The notes beneath the pieces are model-generated. The model searched no databases. It was not told the origin of the DNA and was given only the letters and a program-made list of their open reading frames with translations. Below are positions 30,878 to 38,691 of a DNA stretch of 38,691 nt, one piece after another. The stretch is taken from positions 1 to 38,691 of the forward strand of contig LSSK01000154.1 of the NCBI GenBank assembly GCA_001969505.1, read 5' to 3'. The stretch comes from Zancudomyces culisetae (Eukaryota; Kickxellomycota; Harpellomycetes; Harpellales; Legeriomycetaceae). A program made the translations under genes and the position numbers. Each line of letters starts with the position of its first letter. The first letter of the stretch is position 1.

Positions 30878-33800
30878 ATGCTCACTCGCTATAATGGCAG
30901 GGTATTGACCTCAGGAGCTAATGTAGCGAGGTCATTTTCCCTCGCAGAAACAAGTAAAAAAAACAAAAATCGATATCAACAAGCAGGACAAAGAAACGTC
31001 GGCACATTAAGGAATCTAGATATCGATGGGTACAGGATTAAAAATCTACGATGGTTTATAAAACTTATTCAACAAAATGAGGCTCTAAAACGAAAATTTA
31101 GCAATACAAATATTACGGGGGTATTAGGAGAAAACGAAGTCGAAGTCTCCGAAAGCCATGGCAAGGAGGGCAAGAGTAGTGAATTTCTAATTGAAAAAGA
31201 TGGGCAAAAGCTGATCGAGGTCTCTAATGCAATAAATTTGGAAGAGGTAGTTGAAAAGAAAACCAGGGAATGGCGTGCTGAGCCCGATAGTGCAAATATT
31301 GCCAAAATAAGAGGGAAAATATCAAAGGTGAGAAATGAACAAGAACTGGAAGAGGTGTGGACAAACGATATACAGGTAATAGTGACAGATTCAAAGCAAA
31401 AGAGTTCTGGTGGACGAATAAAGCTTAACGAGGCTTTCTTAAGGATGTTGGAACAGTCATTCGAGGCGATTTGGAAATACGGTGGACGAAAAAAGTGGTC
31501 CAGAATGGTAGAGGAGATTCTTGACTTGTGTTTTAGTACAAGTATTGAAAAAGTAGAAAACAAATGGGAAAAAGTCAAGGCGATAGATAAAGAATTTTTG
31601 CAGTTGGTTTTTTTTGTAAAATGTAAGGCACTGCATGTTTATGCTAAAAAGGGGGATGTTGTGCGTGCAGAGGCGATATTTGAAGAACTGCTTGCAATTA
31701 AAGAGTATAATGGCCACGGAAAAATGGTATATACGAACATGAGAAAAGAGCTTGAAGCATTAATTGTAGCCTATGCAGTATTTGGTGATCTGAAGCGAGC
31801 AGAAGATACCAAAGAGTTTTGCAAAAAGCTAGGTATGGATGCAGAAATAATTAGTGGAAGAGTGGCGTTAATCAAAGAATACAGTAGAAGGGAAGAAGTA
31901 GGAAAGGTTGAAGACGAAATAAGAGAGTTGAAAGATGCATTTAGGCTTCATAATGAAAGTATAGCAAAGTTCATGAGGGAAGCAAATGCTGGTGATAAGG
32001 AGTACGAGGTAGTTATGAATAAGAAAAAAAGAAAGGCGAATTCAATTTCGGGTGCATTGACGGGGTCTGGCAATATGTTATTGCATATATTTGCAGATAA
32101 TCCAAAATATTCCATGGAAAAAGTACTGAAAAGGTACGAGAAGATATTTGAAGATATCAAAGAAAATTTAACAACGCAAAACATAGTTATTCAGGCAATG
32201 TTATTACGAGACAAAGAGAAAGAGGCAAATGAATGGCTAGAGAAAATGAGAGAAAAAAAAATGAAACCAGACATAGTGACAATTACTCTATGGGTTGGGA
32301 TGTTGGTAAGAAAAGGGAAGTTTTGGAAGATGCACACCATTTTGCAGACGGCAAAGGAGGCAGGCTTAGAGGAAAGTCAGATTACAAAGCTGGTGATTAT
32401 GACAGGGAGGTATGGAAGGAACGATATTTTGGGAATAAAGAGGGATTTTTGGGAGTTGGTGAAAAAAGTCAGAGAGCCTCGAACAAAAGACAGCAGTGTT
32501 CTCACAGAGATTGTAACATATATTTTGAGCATCGCGATTCATGACCCAAAAGGATGGGCTTTGGAAGTATTTCAAATTATGGAGCTTGTCGAACAAGAAT
32601 TGGTGTATGATAGCGATAACATTGTCATAGATACGCTTTTGATAAGACTTGGGAACAAAGATATAATCAGGTTGAGGGGAGAGGATATAACGAAGGAAAT
32701 TGAGAAGGAAATTCAAAAGTATATGGCAATGGAAACACCAGACCAAGATCAAAAGACAAAGACCTGTGATGAATTTATGAAGCTTTACTATAGCTGGATA
32801 GTTCCAACAGCAACAAAGTATGTGCTTAGCATTGACGAAGTATACACGGCTATGCTTTCATACTTGGTAAGTACTAAGAAATATACTATGGCCAAATGGG
32901 TATATGAAAACACAGTTGTATTGAAAGGAAAAATCGGGGCCAACAAGAAAAGCGTGGCTATCGGGCATTCAAAGCTATTTGAGTATCTCGCACTCGAAAT
33001 ATTGGTTAAATACAAAGACGAAATTGATGAGTGCACGAAAAAATATGCGAATCCTGATCAGGAGAACGACACCGCTCATGTATCACGTCGGGATCAGATG
33101 TTGGTTGATCATTTAACAAGAATGTTGAATAGCAGAAGTATTGGGAAATACGGGTATCCAATCACTACTGTAGCAGCATCAATGGCATCCACCAACTATA
33201 AGGACTTAAATATAACTGAAGATTTGTATAGCTATATAATAAACAACTATCCAACGCTTGCAAATTTCACAGCTCTGCTTGAAATATTATCTGAAAAGCA
33301 GGAAGCGACTGAATTTGAAATAATCTGGCATCTCATGAAAACAAAGCTGAGGATAGACCACGATAGTTCATCATATTTGAAGCGGGTAAAGTTATACTAT
33401 TTGACCAAAGATCATGGAAAAGTATGGAAGGTGTACAAGGAGATGGAAAACAGAGGGGTCCGGGTAATAAGAGGCACAATGCTTGGTTTTGTAACAGGAA
33501 GTCTACTGGTTTCTAGAAATTACGTATCAATTGTCAAGCTGGTGCACTACCACTTACTCGTAGGTAGGGTATCGCTGAATACGCTGACTTTGAACAATCT
33601 TATGATGGCAATTTCGAAAAACAATACTTTTAAGGACGATCCTCAAAATATGCTGTCTGCATTCGAGCTGTTTTATAAGATGTTTTTGGTGATTAGTAAT
33701 TGTGGAGTACAACCTAGAGATGATAATGATGGTGATGATGCAGCATTTGTTAAAGTAGATGGAAATGATAGCACAGGCGATTCTGAGCTTGATGATACCA

Positions 33801-34339
33801 AGAAAATCACTAGCGATTTTTACAATGCTTTTAACTATAAAAAAGCGACTCAGGAAAAAAGCGTTTTGGATCTGCTTAACGAGATAATAAATGTTCTGAA
33901 GTCTAATCCGTCACCTCCTGAGCAAAATGTACGTGAAAGTATAAATCAAGGCACAGGTATAAACGTGCATGCAGATGAAAGTGATAGCCTCAAAGAGATT
34001 GTTCCACCTACACCAAATATGACTACATTTACATATATGATGAAGTTATCTGTGTTGTTGGAGCAATATAAAAGATCATCGCAAATATTTCAAATATTTT
34101 ACGATGTATATCACCAATCTGAGAATGGAAGTGGTAATGTAAAAGGGGATTTACGTCCAAACATTCGGTTCTTGTCCTACTCTATGTATGCATTCTTCCA
34201 TTTGAATGATTTGGAAACCTGCCATTTGATATGGAAATTAATGAATAGATATGATCTTATTACTGATCCTTATCGTGAAGTTGATTTTGATGAGTATTTA
34301 TACCATTCTTTAAGAAACACATCTAGATTTATAAGTTAA
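30878..34339 (+). CDS. Large mitochondrial PPR protein (PET309-like)
   Basis: A single-exon frame of 1153 residues, unusual here for having no intron. The N-terminus MLTRYNGRVLTSGANVARSF is a typical mitochondrial presequence (Arg/Ser, no acids). The body is helical, with degenerate pentatricopeptide-type repeats such as KGDVVRAEAIFEELLAIKEY, FGDLKRAEDTKEFCKKLG, KEANEWLEKMREKKMKPDIV and KGKFWKMHTILQTAKEAGLE. PPR proteins bind organellar RNA and control its stability, processing or translation. Size and layout resemble Pet309/CYA5, the activators of COX1 mRNA, but yeast PPR sequences diverge fast, so the orthologue is not assigned. An acidic, low-complexity insert (DDNDGDDAAF, about residue 950) precedes the last helical block. 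It converges with the SRO9-like gene. Confidence 0.8.
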   Translation: MLTRYNGRVLTSGANVARSFSLAETSKKNKNRYQQAGQRNVGTLRNLDIDGYRIKNLRWFIKLIQQNEALKRKFSNTNITGVLGENEVEVSESHGKEGKSSEFLIEKDGQKLIEVSNAINLEEVVEKKTREWRAEPDSANIAKIRGKISKVRNEQELEEVWTNDIQVIVTDSKQKSSGGRIKLNEAFLRMLEQSFEAIWKYGGRKKWSRMVEEILDLCFSTSIEKVENKWEKVKAIDKEFLQLVFFVKCKALHVYAKKGDVVRAEAIFEELLAIKEYNGHGKMVYTNMRKELEALIVAYAVFGDLKRAEDTKEFCKKLGMDAEIISGRVALIKEYSRREEVGKVEDEIRELKDAFRLHNESIAKFMREANAGDKEYEVVMNKKKRKANSISGALTGSGNMLLHIFADNPKYSMEKVLKRYEKIFEDIKENLTTQNIVIQAMLLRDKEKEANEWLEKMREKKMKPDIVTITLWVGMLVRKGKFWKMHTILQTAKEAGLEESQITKLVIMTGRYGRNDILGIKRDFWELVKKVREPRTKDSSVLTEIVTYILSIAIHDPKGWALEVFQIMELVEQELVYDSDNIVIDTLLIRLGNKDIIRLRGEDITKEIEKEIQKYMAMETPDQDQKTKTCDEFMKLYYSWIVPTATKYVLSIDEVYTAMLSYLVSTKKYTMAKWVYENTVVLKGKIGANKKSVAIGHSKLFEYLALEILVKYKDEIDECTKKYANPDQENDTAHVSRRDQMLVDHLTRMLNSRSIGKYGYPITTVAASMASTNYKDLNITEDLYSYIINNYPTLANFTALLEILSEKQEATEFEIIWHLMKTKLRIDHDSSSYLKRVKLYYLTKDHGKVWKVYKEMENRGVRVIRGTMLGFVTGSLLVSRNYVSIVKLVHYHLLVGRVSLNTLTLNNLMMAISKNNTFKDDPQNMLSAFELFYKMFLVISNCGVQPRDDNDGDDAAFVKVDGNDSTGDSELDDTKKITSDFYNAFNYKKATQEKSVLDLLNEIINVLKSNPSPPEQNVRESINQGTGINVHADESDSLKEIVPPTPNMTTFTYMMKLSVLLEQYKRSSQIFQIFYDVYHQSENGSGNVKGDLRPNIRFLSYSMYAFFHLNDLETCHLIWKLMNRYDLITDPYREVDFDEYLYHSLRNTSRFIS

Positions 34340-34350
34340 TATATTTTACT

Positions 34351-34351
34351 T

Positions 34352-34380
<29 letters not shown>
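34351..34380. repeat. (TC)n tract
   Basis: About a dozen TC units followed by TTTCTTTC, starting 12 bp past the PPR stop. Complementary in type to the GA-rich tract at 34642-34728. Confidence 0.9.
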
Positions 34381-34382
<2 letters not shown>

Positions 34383-34433
34383 CTCCAAGGCAATATGTAG
34401 TGGTAAAAATAAAGTTAAATAAAAATAAAACTA

Positions 34434-34478
34434 TGGAAATGGAAATGGAAAAGGAAATGGAAAAGGAAAAGGAAAAGA
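34434..34478. repeat. Hexamer repeat GGAAAT/GGAAAA
   Basis: Seven to eight hexamer units, beginning as GGAAAT and changing to GGAAAA towards the right. Simple repeat in the 3' spacer. Confidence 0.85.
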
Positions 34479-34641
34479 TTAGAGAGGGAAGATTAGGTCG
34501 CTTTATGAATGTATTATCTGAGAAACCATAAAAAATTGTAAAAAAAAAAAATAAAGTTAATAACTAGGATTTATGATGAGTTGTGGAATAAAAATCGAAG
34601 CGAGATAAAAGTAAACGATAGTCTCAAAGATATATGCCAAA

Positions 34642-34728
34642 GGAGTAGAGAGAGTGAGTGAGAATGTGAGAGAAAGAGAGTGAGAGTGAGGGTGAAAGAG
34701 AAAGAAAGAGAAAAAGAAAAAAAGGAGG
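34642..34728. repeat. GA-rich low-complexity tract
   Basis: Almost pure purine on the plus strand (GAGA, GTGA and AAAG units), ending just before the SRO9-like stop codon. On the minus strand it forms the pyrimidine-rich start of that gene's 3' UTR. Confidence 0.85.
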
Positions 34729-34736
34729 ATTAAAGG

Positions 34737-36065
34737 TTATTGCTGAAGAGTAGGAGAGGAAGGATCAGCAGGAAGAACCCAGCGATTCCAGTCATTTTTC
34801 AGTCTAACATTTTGCTTGGCAACATCCAACTCCAAAATATCCGAAGACATCAAGGCATCGGTAATTAGAGATAAATCGGTAGTGAGAGATCTGATTCTAT
34901 TGAAACTAGAGATCAGAGGCAGGTTAACATAGCCGTCTTGGTCCATCTTTGAGCGGAAATAGACATCTTTAACAATGTTTTCAATGCTGAAGTAGTATTC
35001 GATTTGCTTTTTGACAAAGGATTTAACGAGCTCAGGATCTTGAGACGAAGGGAGAGGTTCAGGAAGTGGAGCCTGTACTGGTATAGGCATCAGCATTTGA
35101 TGATGCAATCCATGCATCATTGGATTCCGTTGTTGATGGTAGTGGTATCGTTTCTTGCGGTTGTTCTGCTGTTGCTGTGGCTGTTGAATATACTGTCCAT
35201 TTCGGCTAGTGTTGAATGTATTTCTACCATTTATTTGTTGTTTATCCTTGCCTTCCGACCAAAGTTGCGATTGTTGGATTCTATTTGGTTGGCCTTTTCT
35301 CACATAGTTGGCTGTACTGTTTCCATTTCTGGAGTTGTTCTTGGCTGGGTATGTTGTGGCGTCTTTATCTCTGCCATTTGTCAATTGAGTTGATGAAACA
35401 GCATCCCTGGACGCTTCTTTTAAAGAGCTTGAATTCTTTGCATCGGAATTTTCGGTGCTAGCGTAGGCGTCTGCGGTCGTAGCAATATCCGTAGAACTTG
35501 TATTGGTGCCAGAGGTACTAATATCTGATGTATTTAGAGTTGTGTTTTCGTCTGTGCTGGCTGTTGTTGTTGTTGTTGCTGTTGTATTGGCAATTCTAGT
35601 ACTACCATTAGTACTTGAGTTTATACTTTTGCTCCCATCTTTATTTCCATCTTTAGTTGGAGCCGAAGATGTGGAAGTAGATGCCGTGGTAGGCGTTGTA
35701 CCTCTATTTACATTTCGTCTATTGCCCGCTGTACCCTTCTTTTGGCCTGTTCCGTTTGTCGCTTTTACCGGCGCATACGTTAGTTCTGGTATTAGTGTGG
35801 TCCACTTGGTTTTATCTTTATAGCTCTTCTTGCCAGAACTCTTTTTGTTTCGATCTTTACGACTTTCTTCTTTTTCTCCAAGAGCTAGCTTGCCTATCTG
35901 ATCCTCCAGTTTCAATGCTGGCCAATTTTCATGACTAGCTATTTCTTTTTCAAGTTCCACTCTTTTGCTATCGATCTGTTTCCACACTCGTGGTGTATTT
36001 TCGTTGACTGGCACTGCCAATTCACTCGAGTTTACTTGTGTGTTTCCTGATGATTCTTCTACCAT
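34737..36065 (-). CDS. SRO9: La-motif RNA-binding protein (SRO9/LARP type)
   Basis: A single-exon 442-residue protein. The C-terminal La motif (about 343-430) is clear: DPELVKSFVKKQIEYYFSIE, then NIVKDVYFRSKMDQDGYVNL and a helical end with LITDALMSSDILEL. The family (yeast Sro9, Slf1; LARPs) binds mRNA and ribosomes in the cytoplasm and influences translation and mRNA stability. No RRM follows the motif, as in Sro9/Slf1. The N-terminus has a short conserved-looking segment (HENWPALKLEDQIGKLALGE, about 46-65), a K/R cluster, and a long Thr/Ser/Asn/Gly-rich disordered stretch (about 110-260), followed by Q/N/R-rich RNA-binding-like sequence (QQPQQQQNNRKKR). The stop lies 397 bp from the converging PPR stop. 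SLF1 would be an equivalent name. Confidence 0.87.
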   Translation of the reverse strand: MVEESSGNTQVNSSELAVPVNENTPRVWKQIDSKRVELEKEIASHENWPALKLEDQIGKLALGEKEESRKDRNKKSSGKKSYKDKTKWTTLIPELTYAPVKATNGTGQKKGTAGNRRNVNRGTTPTTASTSTSSAPTKDGNKDGSKSINSSTNGSTRIANTTATTTTTASTDENTTLNTSDISTSGTNTSSTDIATTADAYASTENSDAKNSSSLKEASRDAVSSTQLTNGRDKDATTYPAKNNSRNGNSTANYVRKGQPNRIQQSQLWSEGKDKQQINGRNTFNTSRNGQYIQQPQQQQNNRKKRYHYHQQRNPMMHGLHHQMLMPIPVQAPLPEPLPSSQDPELVKSFVKKQIEYYFSIENIVKDVYFRSKMDQDGYVNLPLISSFNRIRSLTTDLSLITDALMSSDILELDVAKQNVRLKNDWNRWVLPADPSSPTLQQ

Positions 36066-37062
36066 TTTTTATCGCTTCTATATTTTATGTTGCTCTCAAT
36101 TGTCTATAAGTTATAATGAGTATTGCCTGTATCTGTATAAAAAAAATAAATACAATAAATAATTTCTTCTAGGTTGTTTCTTTTTTTTTAGCTATCTGAC
36201 TCGACTTGATTGAAAAAATATACAAAAATATACTCTGAATTTCTCACTGTTATCGATTATTTTTTATTCTAGTTCGTAAAGTTGTTTCTTTTCGAAATAT
36301 TCTATGTTATATTGTTCAAATACACTCTCAAACACCACTATTATTTTTATAGTGGTTAGTATCTAGATGTGCTAACTTATTTTCCCAAACAATCCCAAAA
36401 CAAGACTGCCTCTTAACTATATATTTCCACTTGTAGTATTATTTCTTTTTTTTTGGTTTTATGACTTTCTTTACAATAAAAAAACCCAGAACCTTCTAAA
36501 TACCCCCAATAATACCTCTGAACAACACTGATATGTTTATCCGATACCTGTAAACTCACTTGTCTTTTAGAGAGTTGAACCGTTTGTAAATTACGCTGTA
36601 GTTCGCTTTTTCAATTTCTTTAGTATTCGTTGTTTTTCAAAATTAGTTTTATTGTTATTGCTGCTCGTTCCTGTCACTGTACTTTCTATATTCGATCTAT
36701 TGCACAGAGTTACTTGATGTTTTTTTTCTGTAATCAGTGGTCTTTACTATGACTCTTTTATTAGTTTTTGTAAATGTTGAACTTTTTCCAAAAACAAGGA
36801 CAATATTATAAAATACTAAGACATACCTTGTTATCAAGTTGTCTTTATGAACGTTTTTTTTTTTGGTTTTTTTACACAAAATTTTTTTGCATCTAAAAAA
36901 AAATTTTTTTTTTTGTGTTTGCTGGATTCTATATTAGTTTTTGCAGGAATACCCTAATTACTACCAAAAGTAAATTTCCATTTGTGAGTGGGAAAGCTTC
37001 TTGAAACTCGTTCCTTTTTTTTTTTTACTACACTTTCTTTTTTTAATAAAGCTGAAGCTACA

Positions 37063-37221
37063 ATGCGGTTTGGTCTACATAAAATCAACATCCAATATTA
37101 CTGCCCTTTGAAAAATAGCAGCGATGGTATTGAAGTAACAGTTGATTTTCTCTGCCATCAGTACGAGACTCACCAAATACTTGTCAAATTAGTCGTATAC
37201 ACAAAAAAAAATGAACGCTAA
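37063..37221 (+). CDS. Possible small ORF, unknown
   Basis: An ATG-initiated 52-codon frame with balanced, protein-like composition (for example MRFGLHKINIQYYCPLKN and DGIEVTVDFLCHQYETHQIL), preceded by T-rich DNA with a possible ATAAA sequence. It contrasts with the low-complexity DNA around it. No family is recognised. It may be a small gene, a decayed exon or chance. Confidence 0.22.
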   Translation: MRFGLHKINIQYYCPLKNSSDGIEVTVDFLCHQYETHQILVKLVVYTKKNER

Positions 37222-38655
37222 CATTAAGAAAGTAGCAGACACTTAATCTCATATCATGGGGGCGCACATGTACTTGTTTGAATAAGTTTGGTTAGCCTAC
37301 CTATTTAAAGGCTGTCATTTTCACTAGTTTAATTGCTTGACAACATGATCAAACGATCCCAATAAAACAAAAAACCGCCATTGGCAAAGTTTCTTTTTGT
37401 CTTGATTGAGTATGAGCATGATGTTTTGTTTATTTCTTTGATTTTTAATTGAGACTGGCCAGTAATATCACAAACAAAAAAAAATTTTCATTGCATTTCA
37501 CGATCCCTTTATTTTATTTACTTTTTTTTACTTTTCTTTTTTCTTCAAAAACTCTTTGGATAATAGGGTTTGATTCTGCTCTTCTTTTCAACTTTCCACA
37601 TATAAAAATATTTTTTTTAATAAAAAAAAAAACATTAAAGAAAAAAAATAGTGCAAAACATATTCCCTTAAAACTATATCAGCCATTTTTTATTTAACAA
37701 TGAACACAAATTACTATTAAAAAAAAAAAACAAAAAGTAAAACAAAAAACGAGTTAGTGCCAGAATTGTGTTGCCTTTTAGATTCTCATTCCCCCCCCTT
37801 CTCCCTCCTCTCTTTTTTATTTCTACTTTCAAGTACTTTTTTTCATACTTTTCTATGGGTCTTGTTGGGGGGGGGGAGATAATCCTAACCTGTTTTTTTT
37901 TCTATAGTGAGCAACTCGCAGTTTTGATTCTGGGTGGTTTATAGCTATACACCTGACACAATTATAGTTTGTATTTTAATGTTGACTTTTGTGACAAAGC
38001 ATGTTCATTCTCTTTTCTTCAAATGTCACTATCTATTACCTAAAACGCAACATTTCTCTAAACAATGTTTTAGCAAAGCCACTATAAATAGAGAAAGAGA
38101 AAAAGTCAAATATCTATTAGTATACTACCATGGGAACTTTGATGTATTGTGGTGTCGGTTGTTTTTACATAATGTATCCGCGTTATCTTGCTACTAAGCT
38201 TGTCTTTGTAGTGTATCCAACTTTATTATGAAATACTATTTACACACCCTTAATGTACTAGATGGGGTAGCTAATATGTAAACATCCTAATAAAACAAAA
38301 TAATCTATTAATATACATGTAAATTTTGCACGACATTAAAATATCACCCCCTCCCCTCAAATCAAAGATGCGCGTTTTATACTAATTTTGTTCAATGATG
38401 TTCTAAAAATATACAGGTGACCTAGATATTCGAGTAAAAAATGTGCTTGTAATTCTCAAATACTCCCGACTTTGTACTCTACACTAGCATTGGTACAATC
38501 CACGCTTTTTTCCTTTTTTCTTTTTTCTGATTTTTAGACATATTTAAAATATAAAAACCTTAACTACGGGTGAAAAAAGAGGATTAATATACAGAAATAA
38601 GCCACTATAAACGTACTTTAGCCATGGTTCCAAATAGTTTTCTTTAAAAAGCCCA

Positions 38656-38684
<29 letters not shown>
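38656..38684. repeat. Homopolymer run of 29 C near the window end
   Basis: A 29-base C run seven bases from the end of the sequence, in an otherwise AT-rich genome. It probably explains why assembly stopped here. Its exact length is unreliable. Confidence 0.9.
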
Positions 38685-38686
<2 letters not shown>

Positions 38687-38691
38687 AACCC

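Larger units (their letters stand above)
34340..34736. other. Convergent 3' spacer with simple repeats
   Basis: 397 bp between the stops of the PPR and SRO9-like genes, filled with three simple-sequence tracts: CT-rich (34351-34380), GGAAAW (34434-34478) and GA-rich (34642-34728). No gene seen. Confidence 0.7.
36066..38691. other. 2.6 kb terminal region without a convincing gene
   Basis: Very T/A-rich, with many homopolymers (for example A9T11 at 36895-36914), a C run near 37791, a G run near 37867 and a 29-base C run at the end. It includes the SRO9-like promoter. Minus-strand Lys-rich open stretches near 36570-36890 follow from A runs and do not join into a gene. A short plus-strand frame lies at 37063-37221. 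Confidence 0.5.

Noticed and set aside
36570-36890. Lys-rich minus-strand segments with a GTATGT donor and a possible terminal exon (EKQRILKKLKKRTTA)
   Set aside because: Phases of the candidate exons do not join into an open frame with this ending, and the Lys content follows from A runs.
1-38691. Transposons, CRISPR arrays or bacterial-type operons
   Set aside because: No transposase, reverse transcriptase, long terminal repeats, target duplications or spaced direct repeats were seen; the genes are eukaryotic with introns.

Overview
The window is an AT-rich, intron-rich eukaryotic segment from a fungus, most likely an ascomycete yeast. The recognisable genes are fungal: a TPS2-type trehalose-phosphate phosphatase, a BNA3-like kynurenine aminotransferase, COQ9, a BSD2/NDFIP adaptor, an RTG3-like bHLH factor, an SRO9-like La-motif protein, a PPR protein and a fungal cytochrome P450. 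Many genes carry several short GT-AG introns, and two genes of metazoan/filamentous-fungal type (NUDT21/CFIm25 and PRKRIP1) that budding yeast lacks are present. This fits an early-diverging or intron-rich lineage better than a Saccharomyces-like yeast. CTG codons fall on invariant leucines of the trehalose enzyme, so nothing suggests the CUG-Ser code. The species cannot be fixed from this sequence alone.

Layout, left to right. A possible gene tail lies at the left edge (3-71). Next come NUDT21 (+, 895-1702), PRKRIP1 (-, 1988-2908) and TPS2 (-, 3226-6032, 4 exons). A 2.1 kb stretch follows with a loxP-like inverted repeat and two identical E-boxes, then a tRNA-Ser(AGA) on the minus strand (8184-8265). 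Five plus-strand genes follow: a two-finger C2H2 factor with a 16-nt microexon (9429-10645), BNA3-like (12460-13755), COQ9 with 6 exons (14168-15405), BSD2-like with 5 exons (17178-18422) and, after 4.5 kb without a convincing gene, the bHLH factor (22931-24406). A 582-base N gap (24453-25034) separates this from an orphan secreted protein (26009-26605), a 12-exon cytochrome P450 on the minus strand (26983-29626), a 1153-residue mitochondrial PPR protein (30878-34339) and the SRO9-like gene (-, 34737-36065). The last 2.6 kb has no convincing gene and ends next to a run of 29 C, which looks like a contig end.

The genes are mostly ordinary housekeeping genes and do not form an obvious pathway cluster. 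Several are mitochondrial or linked to mitochondria-nucleus signalling (COQ9, the PPR protein, the RTG3-like factor). The RNA-processing genes (NUDT21, PRKRIP1) fit the intron density. The most unusual items are the P450 with tiny exons and a shortened heme loop, the stop-free in-frame intron just before the bHLH basic region, the microexon encoding the inter-finger linker, and the orphan secreted protein. Exon boundaries were assigned by hand from GT/AG sites, reading-frame continuity and family resemblance.
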